A stretch of 64,000 bases of DNA from Occultella gossypii. Lineage in GTDB: Bacteria; Actinomycetota; Actinomycetes; Actinomycetales; Beutenbergiaceae. The notes under the pieces were generated by a model that was not told the DNA's origin, did not search any database, and saw only the letters and a list, made by a program, of their open reading frames with translations. Position numbers and translations under genes: made by a program. How positions within the stretch are numbered: the first letter of the stretch is position 1; every line of letters begins with the position of its first letter. Location of the stretch: contig NZ_JAGSHT010000009.1 of the NCBI RefSeq assembly GCF_019947135.1, positions 1 to 64,000 on the forward strand, in the 5' to 3' direction. Positions 37,377 through 46,137 of this stretch are shown here, one piece after another.

Positions 37377-37501
37377 GATCTGTTCCTTCGCTCGAACCGG
37401 CGTGTTCCGGTGTGCTCAAGCGTGGGACCAGGCGCCCTTGGGACGTTCGGCTGGGATGCGGGCTGGGGACGCCGTGGCATCGGCTGCGAGGCTGTGGACG
37501 T

Positions 37502-38968
37502 TCAGGCGCCGCGAATACCTCTGCGCACGGCGGCGTGATCGGCGAGCGCACCGGCCGTCGGCTCGCTCAGGTCACGTCGGACCACACCGGCGATCGCACT
37601 CGTGGTCCGGGCGAGGTAGTCCTCGGACCGGGCGACCGCCGTCGCCTGTCGTTGTCGCTTCGCGGCGCCGAGCAGCAGGATCCCACCGATGAGCACGACC
37701 ACGCCGCCTGCGGCGAGGGCCGCGGCGGGCACCGGGGTGTGCAGCACCAGGATCACGAGGGCACCGATCACGAGCGCGGCACCGAGGATGGTGGCGAGCA
37801 CGCCCAGGATCCTTCGCCGTGCCGCCGCGCCGTCCTGCGCGGAGGGCAGTTCCTCGGCCGAGAGCACCTTCCACACGTGCGCGTCGAACTCCGCGCCGCC
37901 GGGGACCGTGGCGGTCACGGACTCCAGCCACAGCGGCGGCAGTCCCTTGGTCGCCTCAGCGATCCAGCGGTCCCGGATCGCCTCGATCCGACTGCGGGCC
38001 GGCTGCTGGACCGGGCTGAGCGCGACCCGGCGCGGGCTCGACACCGCCGACCGGATGGACTCGGTCACCGACGGCACCCCGGCCGCGACCGCGATGCGCT
38101 CGGCCGTGGCCTCCTCGTACGGAGGCTGCGGTTCGCCGTCGCCGAGGTGCGGTCGCAGCCGCTCGGCGATGGCGTCGATCTCGGAGCGCGCGGTCCGGGC
38201 GCTGATGGACTCCCCCGCGATGACCTCGCCCAGTTCGCCGTGCAGCGCCTCCACGCCGTCACCGGTGCGTGCGGAGACCATCCGGATCCGCACGTCGCCG
38301 AGGCCGTCCTCGTCGATCAGGCGTCGGACGTCATCGCGGACCCGGTCGCGGGAGCGCTCCGGGATCGTGTCGATCTGGTTGATCACCACGATCATCGCCT
38401 CGTGCCTGGCCGCGAGCGCACGCAGGTACTTCTCATGGAGCGCGTTGTCCGCGTACTTCTGTGGGTCCACGACCCAGACGAGCAGGTCGATCAGCGGCAG
38501 GAGCCGGTTGACCTGGAGGGCGTGGTCCTCCTCGACCGAGTCGTGGTCCGGGAGGTCGAGCAGGACCAGCCCGTTCAGTTCCTCCTCGCCGGTGCCGGCG
38601 TCCAATTCGGACACACGCTGGATCCGCCGCTTCGGATCCACCTGCAGGAAGTCCAGCAGGGCGGTGGCGTCGCTCCCCCACACGCACGCGGCAGCCCGCG
38701 CGGTGGTGGGTCGGAGCACGCCGACGTCGGCGAACTCGAGGCGGGTGAGCGCGTTGAACAGGCTGGACTTTCCGGAACCGGTGCCTCCCACGAGCGCGAC
38801 CACCGTGTAGTCCACGCCCAGTTCGACGCGCTGGGTGACCGCCGCGAGGTCAGCCCGGGCCTGGCCGAGCACGTCGGCATCGATCCGGTCACCGGCGAGT
38901 TCCAGCGCCGCCTCGATCTCGGCGATCCGCCGGCTCAGTTCGGCGCCGGTCTCCGCGGCATTGCTCAC
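37502..38968 (-). CDS. Dynamin-like GTPase with membrane hairpin
   Basis: 488 residues. G1 is GGTGSGKSS, G3 is LLDLPDHDS (DxxD in place of DxxG), G4 is VINQIDT. Helical middle, then two adjacent transmembrane helices near residues 395-445 (LATILGAALVIGALVILVL, AALAAGGVVVLIGGILLLG), as in YfjP-type and other bacterial dynamin-like GTPases. It overlaps the upstream GTPase gene by 4 nt, so the two are made together and may hetero-oligomerise on the membrane. Roles reported for such pairs include septation and membrane protection; the role here is unknown. Confidence 0.8.
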   Translation of the reverse strand: MSNAAETGAELSRRIAEIEAALELAGDRIDADVLGQARADLAAVTQRVELGVDYTVVALVGGTGSGKSSLFNALTRLEFADVGVLRPTTARAAACVWGSDATALLDFLQVDPKRRIQRVSELDAGTGEEELNGLVLLDLPDHDSVEEDHALQVNRLLPLIDLLVWVVDPQKYADNALHEKYLRALAARHEAMIVVINQIDTIPERSRDRVRDDVRRLIDEDGLGDVRIRMVSARTGDGVEALHGELGEVIAGESISARTARSEIDAIAERLRPHLGDGEPQPPYEEATAERIAVAAGVPSVTESIRSAVSSPRRVALSPVQQPARSRIEAIRDRWIAEATKGLPPLWLESVTATVPGGAEFDAHVWKVLSAEELPSAQDGAAARRRILGVLATILGAALVIGALVILVLHTPVPAAALAAGGVVVLIGGILLLGAAKRQRQATAVARSEDYLARTTSAIAGVVRRDLSEPTAGALADHAAVRRGIRGA

Positions 38969-40593
38969 AGGTACCCCTTCAGCTCGCTCGCACGCACACG
39001 CAACCGGTGCGCTGCGCCGTCGTCCAGGCCGATGCCGTCGAGCGCGGTCAGGAACGGCTCGGCCTCGGCATTGACCGCGACCTCCGCCCAGTCCGCCAGG
39101 TCCCGGCGCAGGCGCGTGACGGCGCTGACGCCGCGATCACCGAAGATCCGCCGCACCGCCCGCTCGGCGCCGTCCAGGCCGGCCGCGGCCACCTCCACAA
39201 GGGCGGACAGTGCGTCGGGCTCCAGCCCGGCGTCGTCGCCGACCGGCTTGAGCGCCGCGCAGACGTCCGCGACGACGGCGTCCCACTCCCGCACGAGCAC
39301 CTCGAGGCGGTTCGTGCGAGCCGCGACCGAGGCATCGGTGGAGACCAGCTCGGCGACCTGCCGGCCTGCCGGCGTGCGCTCGGCCGCCGTGCGCACCAGT
39401 CGCTCGCCGCGTTCGGCGGCCTCCTTGATCAGCGTGCGGGTCGCCCCGATCGCCACTTCCCTCAGGTTCCGCACCGACTCGTTGCGCGCGTTGGCGGCCC
39501 TGCGGAAGCGCCAGCTCTCGAACACGTTCGCGGGCGGCGCGACGAGCGGGGCGAGGATGCCACCGCTGCTGGCGCCGGCCAGCCACGTGGTGGTCGGGGC
39601 ACCTGTTGCCGCCGCACCGGAGGCGACATCCGCCTTGGCCTGGGCGGCCGCGCTCGACGGCGCAGCGGCCAGTTGGTTGCGCAGCGCCAGCGCGGTCCGG
39701 CGCTGGGTGTCCAAAGCCGCGGCGACGTCCTGGACGTCCTGGCGTAGCGCGGGCCACGCGCCGCGCACGGTGCGGGCGATGATGCTCCGGGACTGGCTCT
39801 GGGAGCCGAGCACGGTGAGCCACTTGGCGAACTCGGCGACCCGCTCCGGGGGCAGGACCCCCTCGTGCGGGCCGACGTCGGGGATCACGAAGAACGGGAC
39901 CGCGCCGAAACCCTGCGCGTCAAGGCGGTCGAACAGGTCCCGGCGGACCTTGCCGAGGCCGGCCCGCTCCACCCGGTTGAGCACGACGGCGAGGGAGACG
40001 CCGCGCTCGGAGGCGGTGTGCAGTCGCGCCCACGGCACGGCGTCGCCGTACCGTGACCCGGTGGTCACGAACACCCACAGATCGGCGAGCTCCACGAGTT
40101 CGTCGGCGAGGCCACGGTTGCCGGAATGCACGGAGTCGAGGTCCGGGGCGTCCAGCAGGGCGAGCCCACGGGGCACCTCCTCGTGGGCACTCACCCGGGC
40201 GACGGCGGTGACCGGGTGCTCCTCGAGCAGTTCCGCATCCTTGGGGTGCACCACGAGGACGGGCTCGCGGGTGGTGGGCCGCAGTACGCCGGCCTCGCTC
40301 ACGTCCGAGCCGACCACCGAGTTGACGATGGTGGACTTGCCCGCGCCGGTACTTCCACCGACCACGACGATCACCGGGGCGGCGACCTGTTTCAGGCGCG
40401 GCAGCAGGTGATTGCGGACCTGCGTGGAGAGCCTGTCGCGGCGGCCACGCGCGTTCTCGGCATCCGCGGTGTCCAGGGGCAGCGACGCCGCGTCGAGGTT
40501 GGCGAGCAGGTCCTCGATGACCTCAACCATCGGCAGCCGCTCCGGGCGCGCGGTCGCGTCCGGGTCTGCGGTGGTGGTGGGGGTGTCGGTCAC
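38965..40593 (-). CDS. Dynamin-like GTPase, partner
   Basis: 542 residues. G1 is GGSTGAGKST, switch I threonines lie in RPTTREP, G3 is LLDAPDLDS, G4 is VLNRVE. Long helical stalk (about 300 residues) with a Gly/Ala/Pro stretch near residue 390 (GAPTTTWLAGASSGGILAPL) that may insert in or touch the membrane; no clear transmembrane helix. The GTG at 40593 is chosen where the Thr/Asp-rich N-terminus begins; the sequence upstream is Arg/Pro-rich and not protein-like. First gene of the pair. Confidence 0.8.
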   Translation of the reverse strand: MTDTPTTTADPDATARPERLPMVEVIEDLLANLDAASLPLDTADAENARGRRDRLSTQVRNHLLPRLKQVAAPVIVVVGGSTGAGKSTIVNSVVGSDVSEAGVLRPTTREPVLVVHPKDAELLEEHPVTAVARVSAHEEVPRGLALLDAPDLDSVHSGNRGLADELVELADLWVFVTTGSRYGDAVPWARLHTASERGVSLAVVLNRVERAGLGKVRRDLFDRLDAQGFGAVPFFVIPDVGPHEGVLPPERVAEFAKWLTVLGSQSQSRSIIARTVRGAWPALRQDVQDVAAALDTQRRTALALRNQLAAAPSSAAAQAKADVASGAAATGAPTTTWLAGASSGGILAPLVAPPANVFESWRFRRAANARNESVRNLREVAIGATRTLIKEAAERGERLVRTAAERTPAGRQVAELVSTDASVAARTNRLEVLVREWDAVVADVCAALKPVGDDAGLEPDALSALVEVAAAGLDGAERAVRRIFGDRGVSAVTRLRRDLADWAEVAVNAEAEPFLTALDGIGLDDGAAHRLRVRASELKGYL

Positions 40594-40783
40594 GGCCCTA
40601 GCCTGCCCGTTCCGGGTGCCCTGGGCCAAACGCGGCCCCACGCAACCAGGCAGGGTCGCGACGGATCGGTGCCCGTCCCGGCGGCGGCAGTGCAGGAGGT
40701 CGGGACACGGTGGCCATTCTATGCGTGGCGGCGGCGACCGACCCCGACGGCGGAGCGCCCGCACCCGGATATCCTGAGCGGGC

Positions 40784-40859
<76 letters not shown>

Positions 40860-40964
40860 CGCGTTCGAGTGTCTGTCCACGCGGCACGAGGATCACGTGT
40901 GCCACGCAGTCGGGGCAATCCGATGGGACATCGGCACGGACCGCGTATGGGGCGCGGCCACCGT

Positions 40965-42392
40965 TCACGTGGCCGGTGTCGGCGCCTTGGTCAGAGGCAG
41001 AAGGACCGCCACAAGAAGTCCGGCGGCCAGGGCAAGAGCCGCGTTGACGGCGATCGCGGCCTGTAGCCCAGGCAGGAGGGTTGCCGCAGCCCGTGCTGTG
41101 ACGATCGCCGACATGATCGGTGTGCCGAGAACGATGCCGACCTGTTGGCTCATCGTGACGAGTCCCGTTGCGAGGCCCTGCTGGTGGTCGGGGACGCCGC
41201 TCGTGGAGGTCACGACGTAGCCGACGATCGCGACGAGGTTCGCCACGCCGCCGATGAACGTGACGACGAGCAAGGGGAGGACCCAGCCGCGGCTGTCGGA
41301 GACGAAGACCAGTGGCACGGTCGCTGCGGCCTGGACCAGGAAGCCAACGACGATTGCGGCCTTGGCGCTCGTTCGAGTGATGACATTGGGAGCGATGAGC
41401 CCGCCGACGACGGTTCCGATGCCCAGGAGACCGAGGATGAGGCCGGCGGCCACCGCGGTGAACCCGAGAGTCTCCTGCAGGTACAGGGTCAGTAGGAACA
41501 CCAAGGATGTCTCTGTCGCGAAGGCGAGCAGACCCGCGATGTTGCCCCAGGCGATCGTGCGACGTCTGAGTAGCGCGGGGGCCAGAAGCGGTTGGGCGAC
41601 GCTGGACTCTATGGCCCAGAACAGCACGAACAGCACGAACGCAGCAAGGATCGGCCCCCATGCGCCGGGGTGGAGCCAGCCTGCGTTTGCGGCGGTGTCG
41701 ATGCCGAACACGAGAGCGACGAGGGCCGAGGTGATCGTGATCGCGCCGGGGATGTCCAGTCGGGGACGCGCTTCGCCACGAGTCTCGCGCAGCACGAACG
41801 GCGCGATGAGGGTCACGGCGATCGAAACGACGACGTTGATGAAGAACGCCCACCGCCAGGACACGGTGCCCGTGAGGACGCCACCAAGGACGGCGCCCGC
41901 CGTGAAGCCGGCAGCCATGAGCGCGCCGTTGAGCCCCAGCACCCGGGAGCGGGCGGGCCCTTCGCGAGCCATGGTGGTCATCAGCGACAGCGCCGCTGGC
42001 GTGACCATCGCGGTGGCGATACCTTGCCCGACCCGAGCGACGATCAGTTGGGGCGGGTCTTGGGCGAGTCCGCCGGCGAGGGAGGAGACACCGAGCAGCA
42101 CGATCCCGATCAGGAACAGCCTCCTGCGGCCGAACAGGTCAGCGACCCGGCCGAAGAGCAGGGTGAATCCAGCCGCGCACAGCGCGAACGAGGTGACGAT
42201 CCACTGCAACGAGTCGGTGGCGAGTCCGAGGTCACGCCCGATGTGCGGCAACGCGACGTTCAGGATCGAGAAGTCCACCGCGAGGGTGAAGTTCGCCGTC
42301 AGCAGCACGGCCATCGCGATCTTCTGGAGCGGGGTGAACCGATCCGTGCGGGTTGCGGATGAAGCAGTTGGTGATTCGTCGAGTTGAGCCAT
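40965..42392 (-). CDS. MFS drug transporter, DHA2 type
   Basis: 475 residues, about 14 predicted helices. LNVALPHIGRDLG is the DHA2 motif D1-like stretch, GRVADLFGRRRLFLIG is MFS motif A, and GLNGALMAAGFTAGAVLGGVL is motif C of drug:H+ antiporters. Likely exports cationic or hydrophobic compounds. The ATG at 42392 is chosen; longer upstream sequence would cross the divergent promoter. Divergent from an XRE/MmyB regulator, probably its controller. Confidence 0.88.
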   Translation of the reverse strand: MAQLDESPTASSATRTDRFTPLQKIAMAVLLTANFTLAVDFSILNVALPHIGRDLGLATDSLQWIVTSFALCAAGFTLLFGRVADLFGRRRLFLIGIVLLGVSSLAGGLAQDPPQLIVARVGQGIATAMVTPAALSLMTTMAREGPARSRVLGLNGALMAAGFTAGAVLGGVLTGTVSWRWAFFINVVVSIAVTLIAPFVLRETRGEARPRLDIPGAITITSALVALVFGIDTAANAGWLHPGAWGPILAAFVLFVLFWAIESSVAQPLLAPALLRRRTIAWGNIAGLLAFATETSLVFLLTLYLQETLGFTAVAAGLILGLLGIGTVVGGLIAPNVITRTSAKAAIVVGFLVQAAATVPLVFVSDSRGWVLPLLVVTFIGGVANLVAIVGYVVTSTSGVPDHQQGLATGLVTMSQQVGIVLGTPIMSAIVTARAAATLLPGLQAAIAVNAALALAAGLLVAVLLPLTKAPTPAT

Positions 42393-42440
42393 GTCGTCCA
42401 GACTGCGGATCGGCGACGTCGGCAGCCAGAACCCCGGTTT

Positions 42441-42458
42441 GCTTGGCCACCGCTTGCC
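42441..42458. promoter_or_regulatory. Direct repeat in MFS/XRE intergenic region
   Basis: GCTTGGC (42441-42447) and GCTTGCC (42452-42458) are repeated 11 bp apart, one helical turn, in the 112-nt gap between the divergent genes. Plausible binding site for the adjacent XRE regulator; no independent copy was found to confirm it. Confidence 0.35.
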
Positions 42459-42504
42459 TAGCACTGGCGGGGTCAGGCTCGGCCAGGAGTACTGAGCCAC
42501 ACTG

Positions 42505-43392
42505 GTGTCCATGGAGCGACCTGCGACTGACACGACGCGAGCCACCGGTTCGGGCAGTCCCGTGACCGAGCTCGGCGAGTTCCTGCGCTCCCGCCGCGAC
42601 CGGCTCACTCCCGGCGATGTCGGCGTCAGCAGCTACGGACGTCGCCGCGTGCCCGGTCTCCGACGCGAAGAGCTGGCCCTGATCGCGGGAGTGTCGATCA
42701 CGTACCTGACCCGGCTGGAACAGGGACAGTCGCAGAACGCCTCCGCAGAGGTCATCGGTGCACTCGCCCGCGCGCTGCAACTCGACGCGGACGAGCGCGC
42801 GCATCTGTTCGCCCTCGCGCACTCGGCCCCGGCGAAGCGGCCCTACCGATCGGAGTCGGAGAACGCAAAACCGGGAGCCGAGCGGTTGCTCCATGCCATG
42901 GGCGAGGTGCCAGCGGTGCTCCTGGGCCGGTTCAATGACATCCTCGCCTGGAATCGCACGGGACACCTGCTGCTCGCCGGCCACCTCGACCCCGAAGATC
43001 CGGCCCACCCGGGAAGGCGTCCGAACCAGATCAGGTTGCTGTTCCTCGACGAGCGCGTGCGCGACCTCTACATCGACTGGGAGGACGAGGCCGCGCTGGC
43101 GGTGGCATCTTTGCGATTCGTCGCCGCACAGTTCGCTGAGGATCGCCGCGTCGTCGAACTGGTCGGCGACCTGAGCGTGAACAGCGCGGAATTCGCCCGG
43201 CTATGGGCCGGTCATGACGTGCGGTTGTGCACCAGTGGGACGAAGCGGCTCCACCACCCCGAGCTCGGCGATCTCACGCTGGGTTACGAGCTCCTGCACC
43301 TACCCGAAGGAAACGGCCAGCGCATTCTCACCCACACCGCCGAGCCTGGCAGCGCGTCCTCCGCCGCGCTGCGACTGCTCACCGGCTCCTGA
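42505..43392 (+). CDS. XRE-family regulator with MmyB-like ligand domain
   Basis: 295 residues (GTG 42505; ATG 42511 also possible). N-terminal HTH: LGEFLRSRRDRLTP and GLRREELALIAGVSITYLTRLEQG (about residues 15-75). C-terminal PAS-like MmyB domain (about 110-280; NDILAWNRTGHLLLAGHLD, HDVRLCTSGTKRLHHPELG, GYELLHLPEGNGQRIL). These regulators bind a small hydrophobic ligand and often control a neighbouring efflux or oxidoreductase gene, here the divergent MFS transporter. Confidence 0.9.
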   Translation: MSMERPATDTTRATGSGSPVTELGEFLRSRRDRLTPGDVGVSSYGRRRVPGLRREELALIAGVSITYLTRLEQGQSQNASAEVIGALARALQLDADERAHLFALAHSAPAKRPYRSESENAKPGAERLLHAMGEVPAVLLGRFNDILAWNRTGHLLLAGHLDPEDPAHPGRRPNQIRLLFLDERVRDLYIDWEDEAALAVASLRFVAAQFAEDRRVVELVGDLSVNSAEFARLWAGHDVRLCTSGTKRLHHPELGDLTLGYELLHLPEGNGQRILTHTAEPGSASSAALRLLTGS

Positions 43393-43430
43393 GATCCGAC
43401 GACTCAATCCCCCATTGACGGATGCTCACT

Positions 43431-43614
<184 letters not shown>

Positions 43615-43618
<4 letters not shown>

Positions 43619-44175
43619 GAGCCCGCGCCGTACGGCGCAGACGGATGGCGGAGACGAGGAAGAAGACCCCTCCGAGGGTCGCGTATCCGGCGATCGAGCC
43701 CAGACTCGTCGCGTTCCCCAACCCCTGGGTGATGAACCCGAACCCGACGAGGAACGAGAGTCCACCGCTGATGATCAGCGGGCCACTGTCCGCCCAGCCG
43801 GCGGCGGCTGACGCCGGTCAGCAGTTGCGTGGCGCCGGACACGACGGCCCAGACACCCCACACGGTCAGGACCGCGGCGACGGAGTTGAAGGCCGCCCAG
43901 CCCAGCGCGAGCGCCGCGAGGACGCTCAGCACGATATTGGCCCGCTCGCTCAGCCTGGATCGCGAGGACGATCCTGACGCTCGGGTCTCGACGTACACCG
44001 AGGCCGCGTCCACCATCGGGTACAGCACCAGCAGCACGGTCAGGAGGGCGTCGGACCCGGGCGAGACGAGTGCCACCAGCAGCGCCCACACGACGGCGAA
44101 GCCGAAGCGGCCGAGGTAGAGGCGGCGCAGGGTGCCGGCGAGGGTCGATGCAGACGGGAGTTCGGTCGTGATCAT
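43615..44175 (-). pseudogene. Frameshifted DUF308/HdeD-like membrane protein
   Basis: The first about 130 residues form a good membrane protein with four helices (RFGFAVVWALLVALVSPGSD, LTVLLVLYPMVDAASVYV, IVLSVLAALALGWAAFNSV, VLTVWGVWAVVSGATQLL) ending in GVSRRRLGGQWP, as in DUF308 proteins. After that the annotated frame becomes Arg/His-rich noise, while the next frame reads LIISGGLSFLVGFGFITQGLG and AGYATLGGVFFLVSAIRLRR, the expected last two helices. One extra base in the GGG at 43780-43782 explains it. Downstream of ohr on the same strand. Confidence 0.7.
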
Positions 44176-44214
44176 GGGTCTGTCCGTTTCAGGATTCGTG
44201 GATGGTTTGCGCGG

Positions 44215-44622
44215 TCAGGCCACGGTGGTGGCGAGGACGACGGGGATGTTGCCGCGGGTGGCGACCGAGTAGGGGCAGACCGCGTGGGCAGCCTCCGTGA
44301 TCGCCTCGGCGACGCCTTGCTGGATGCCGCCGCCGAGCTCGACGTTCAGCACCGCACTGAGCCCGAAGCCGCCCACCCGCGTCGGCGTGACGCTCACCTC
44401 GGCGACCACCGCGGAGTCGACGAGCGGCACCTTGCGCTGGGCTGCCACGAGCTTGAGCGCGGAGTGGAAGCACGACGACCACCCGGCGGCGAAGAGCTGC
44501 TCGGGGTTCGTGGCGCCTCCCGGGCCTCCCATGGATCGTGGGATCGCCATGGTGACGTCGAGCAGGCGGTCGTCCGTGACCGTGCGGCCGCCGGAGCGAC
44601 CGTCACCGGTCGAGGTGGCCAC
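44215..44622 (-). CDS. ohr: Ohr/OsmC-type peroxiredoxin, 5' truncated
   Basis: Family-like sequence begins at VATSTGDGRSGGRTV (GTG 44622) and is otherwise complete: GGPGGATNPEQLFAAGWSSCFHSALKL with the peroxidatic Cys and AAHAVCPYSVATRGNI with the resolving Cys. It reduces organic hydroperoxides. About 6-7 normal N-terminal residues (usually LYTA before the ATS) are missing, and the upstream codons belong to the antisense of a truncated tetR. An alternative GTG at 44718 would add 32 unrelated residues. No ribosome binding site precedes 44622, so expression is uncertain. Confidence 0.75.
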   Translation of the reverse strand: MATSTGDGRSGGRTVTDDRLLDVTMAIPRSMGGPGGATNPEQLFAAGWSSCFHSALKLVAAQRKVPLVDSAVVAEVSVTPTRVGGFGLSAVLNVELGGGIQQGVAEAITEAAHAVCPYSVATRGNIPVVLATTVA

Positions 44623-45156
44623 GGCGGCGAGCTGTTCTATGCGAACGGCATCCGTGCCACGAGTGCGGACCGCATCATCGAGCAGGTCGGGATCACGAAG
44701 GTCACCTTCTACCGGCACCTCCGGACCAAGGACGATCTGGTGGTGGCGTATCTCGAACGGACCGCGGGGTGGGAGCGGAGTGCAGTCTCACTCGCCCTCG
44801 AGGGGCGCGGCGCAGTTGACGCGCTTCGCGCGATCGCCATGAGCATCGGGGCTGACAGTTGCCGACCCGGGTTCCGCGGGTGCGCGTTCATCAACGCGGC
44901 GGCCGAGTTTCCCGATGCCGAACACTCCGTCCGCATCGTCGTCGACGCACACCGCCGGTGGACCCTGGACGTCTTCACCGGACTCGCCGTCGACGCCGGC
45001 GTGGCCGACCCGGGTGCGGTCGCCGGGCAACTGATGATGTTGCGCGACGGCGCGATGGTGAGTGGCTATCTCAGCGACCCCGAGTCGATCGCGGAGGCCC
45101 TCGGTGCCGCCTACCTCGCGGTCGTCGAGGCCGGGCGCCACCCACAAGGCGCCTGA
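44623..45156 (+). pseudogene. TetR-family regulator lacking start
   Basis: The frame from 44629 reads ELFYANGIRATSADRII and EQVGITKVTFYRHLRTKDDL, a standard TetR HTH, then a complete C-terminal domain (CRPGFRGCAFINAAAEFPD, GQLMMLRDGAMVSGYLSD). The first about 12 residues and the start codon are absent; the sequence immediately before is the ohr coding region in antisense. The first in-frame start afterwards is a GTG at 44740, beyond the HTH. Divergent ohr/tetR pairs normally have an intergenic promoter region, and here it is gone. Confidence 0.65.
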
Positions 45157-45186
45157 CTCACCCGCCGATCGCAGCGGTCGATCGCG

Positions 45187-45561
45187 TCAAGGCCGAGGTG
45201 TTCGGCGCGCGGCCTCGGCGAGCAGTTCCCGGATTCCGGGTCTGTCGGCATCTGCGGCGGTGACGAACCGGATGTGCCGGGCCCGCTTCCCGGTGCCCTC
45301 CAGGAGGCGGCCCTGGTCATGCCCAGCGAGTTCGGCGCCTCTCGCCAACATCAGGTTGACGTGGGCGGTGTGCGGTGCGATTCCGGCGACCAGGAACTTG
45401 TAGGTGCCGGGCTTGAATGTGTATCCGATCAACCCGGACGCCGGGTCCGGCTCCTCGAGCACCCCCGGGATTGCCGCCGCCACCACGTCCCGGAGCCGTT
45501 CGACGATCTCACGGACGGGCGCGTCGAGGTCGTCGATGACGTCCTCGACGCGACTGCCCAT
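45187..45561 (-). CDS. DUF1801-domain protein
   Basis: 124 residues. The YdhG/DUF1801 pattern is visible: VREIVERLRDVVAAAIPGVLE, GLIGYTFKPGTYKFLVAGIAPHTAHVNLML and KRARHIRFVTAADADRPG. Small cytosolic alpha/beta protein of unknown biochemical role. Convergent with the truncated tetR across 30 nt, and 29 nt beyond the start of the next minus-strand gene's 3' end. Confidence 0.75.
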   Translation of the reverse strand: MGSRVEDVIDDLDAPVREIVERLRDVVAAAIPGVLEEPDPASGLIGYTFKPGTYKFLVAGIAPHTAHVNLMLARGAELAGHDQGRLLEGTGKRARHIRFVTAADADRPGIRELLAEAARRTPRP

Positions 45562-45590
45562 GACCGCAGCCTACGATCGTCGGTTCTCCA

Positions 45591-45974
45591 TCACGCGGCG
45601 AGCGCCTTGGCCTTGATGCCGTTGAACTCCTCCGAGGTGATCGTGCCCGCGTCGAGGAGTTGCTTGGCCTTGGCGATCTCATCGGCCGGACTGGCACCCG
45701 CCACGGAACGGATGTAGTCGTCAGCCGCGCGCTGGGACTGCTGGATCTGCTTGGCGTTACGGTCCGCCATGCCGTCGCCGCGAGCGATCAGGTAGATGAG
45801 CGCGGTGAGCAGCGGCACGAAGACGAGGAAGATCAGCCAGATCGCCTTCTTCCAGCCCGCCAGGGCCTTGTCCCGGAACAGGTCCGAGATGATCGTGATC
45901 AGCGTGACCAACGCGGCGATGAACACGAACGCCCAGAAGAAGACGACGATGATGTTCCAGATCGTTTCGAACAC
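45591..45974 (-). CDS. PLDc_N/SHOCT membrane protein
   Basis: 127 residues. Two membrane helices at the N-terminus (IIVVFFWAFVFIAALVTLITI and KKAIWLIFLVFVPLLTALIYLI, the PLDc_N pattern) are followed by a cytosolic tail ending in a SHOCT motif (IAKAKQLLDAGTITSEEFNGIKAKALA). GTG at 45974 after GAGGAG. Such proteins are common in actinobacteria and linked loosely to envelope stress; the specific role is unknown. Confidence 0.8.
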   Translation of the reverse strand: MFETIWNIIVVFFWAFVFIAALVTLITIISDLFRDKALAGWKKAIWLIFLVFVPLLTALIYLIARGDGMADRNAKQIQQSQRAADDYIRSVAGASPADEIAKAKQLLDAGTITSEEFNGIKAKALAA

Positions 45975-46137
45975 TGTGGGACTCCTCAGTTCGGTGAAGC
46001 ACGGAACCAACTGACGACGAGTGCGCCCTGGGGCGCACGGCTGCGCGAAATGCCGCACCGTTGGCCGATCGTGGCATCGTGTATCGGGTGGCGGACCCAC
46101 CCGTTTCGGGTGAACCGGTTGCCGGGAACCCGCGTGC

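Noticed and set aside
40860-41000. Integrase-type attachment site at the 3' end of tRNA-Arg
   Set aside because: No repeat of the tRNA 3' end and no integrase gene were seen in the window, so island integration at this tRNA is not supported.
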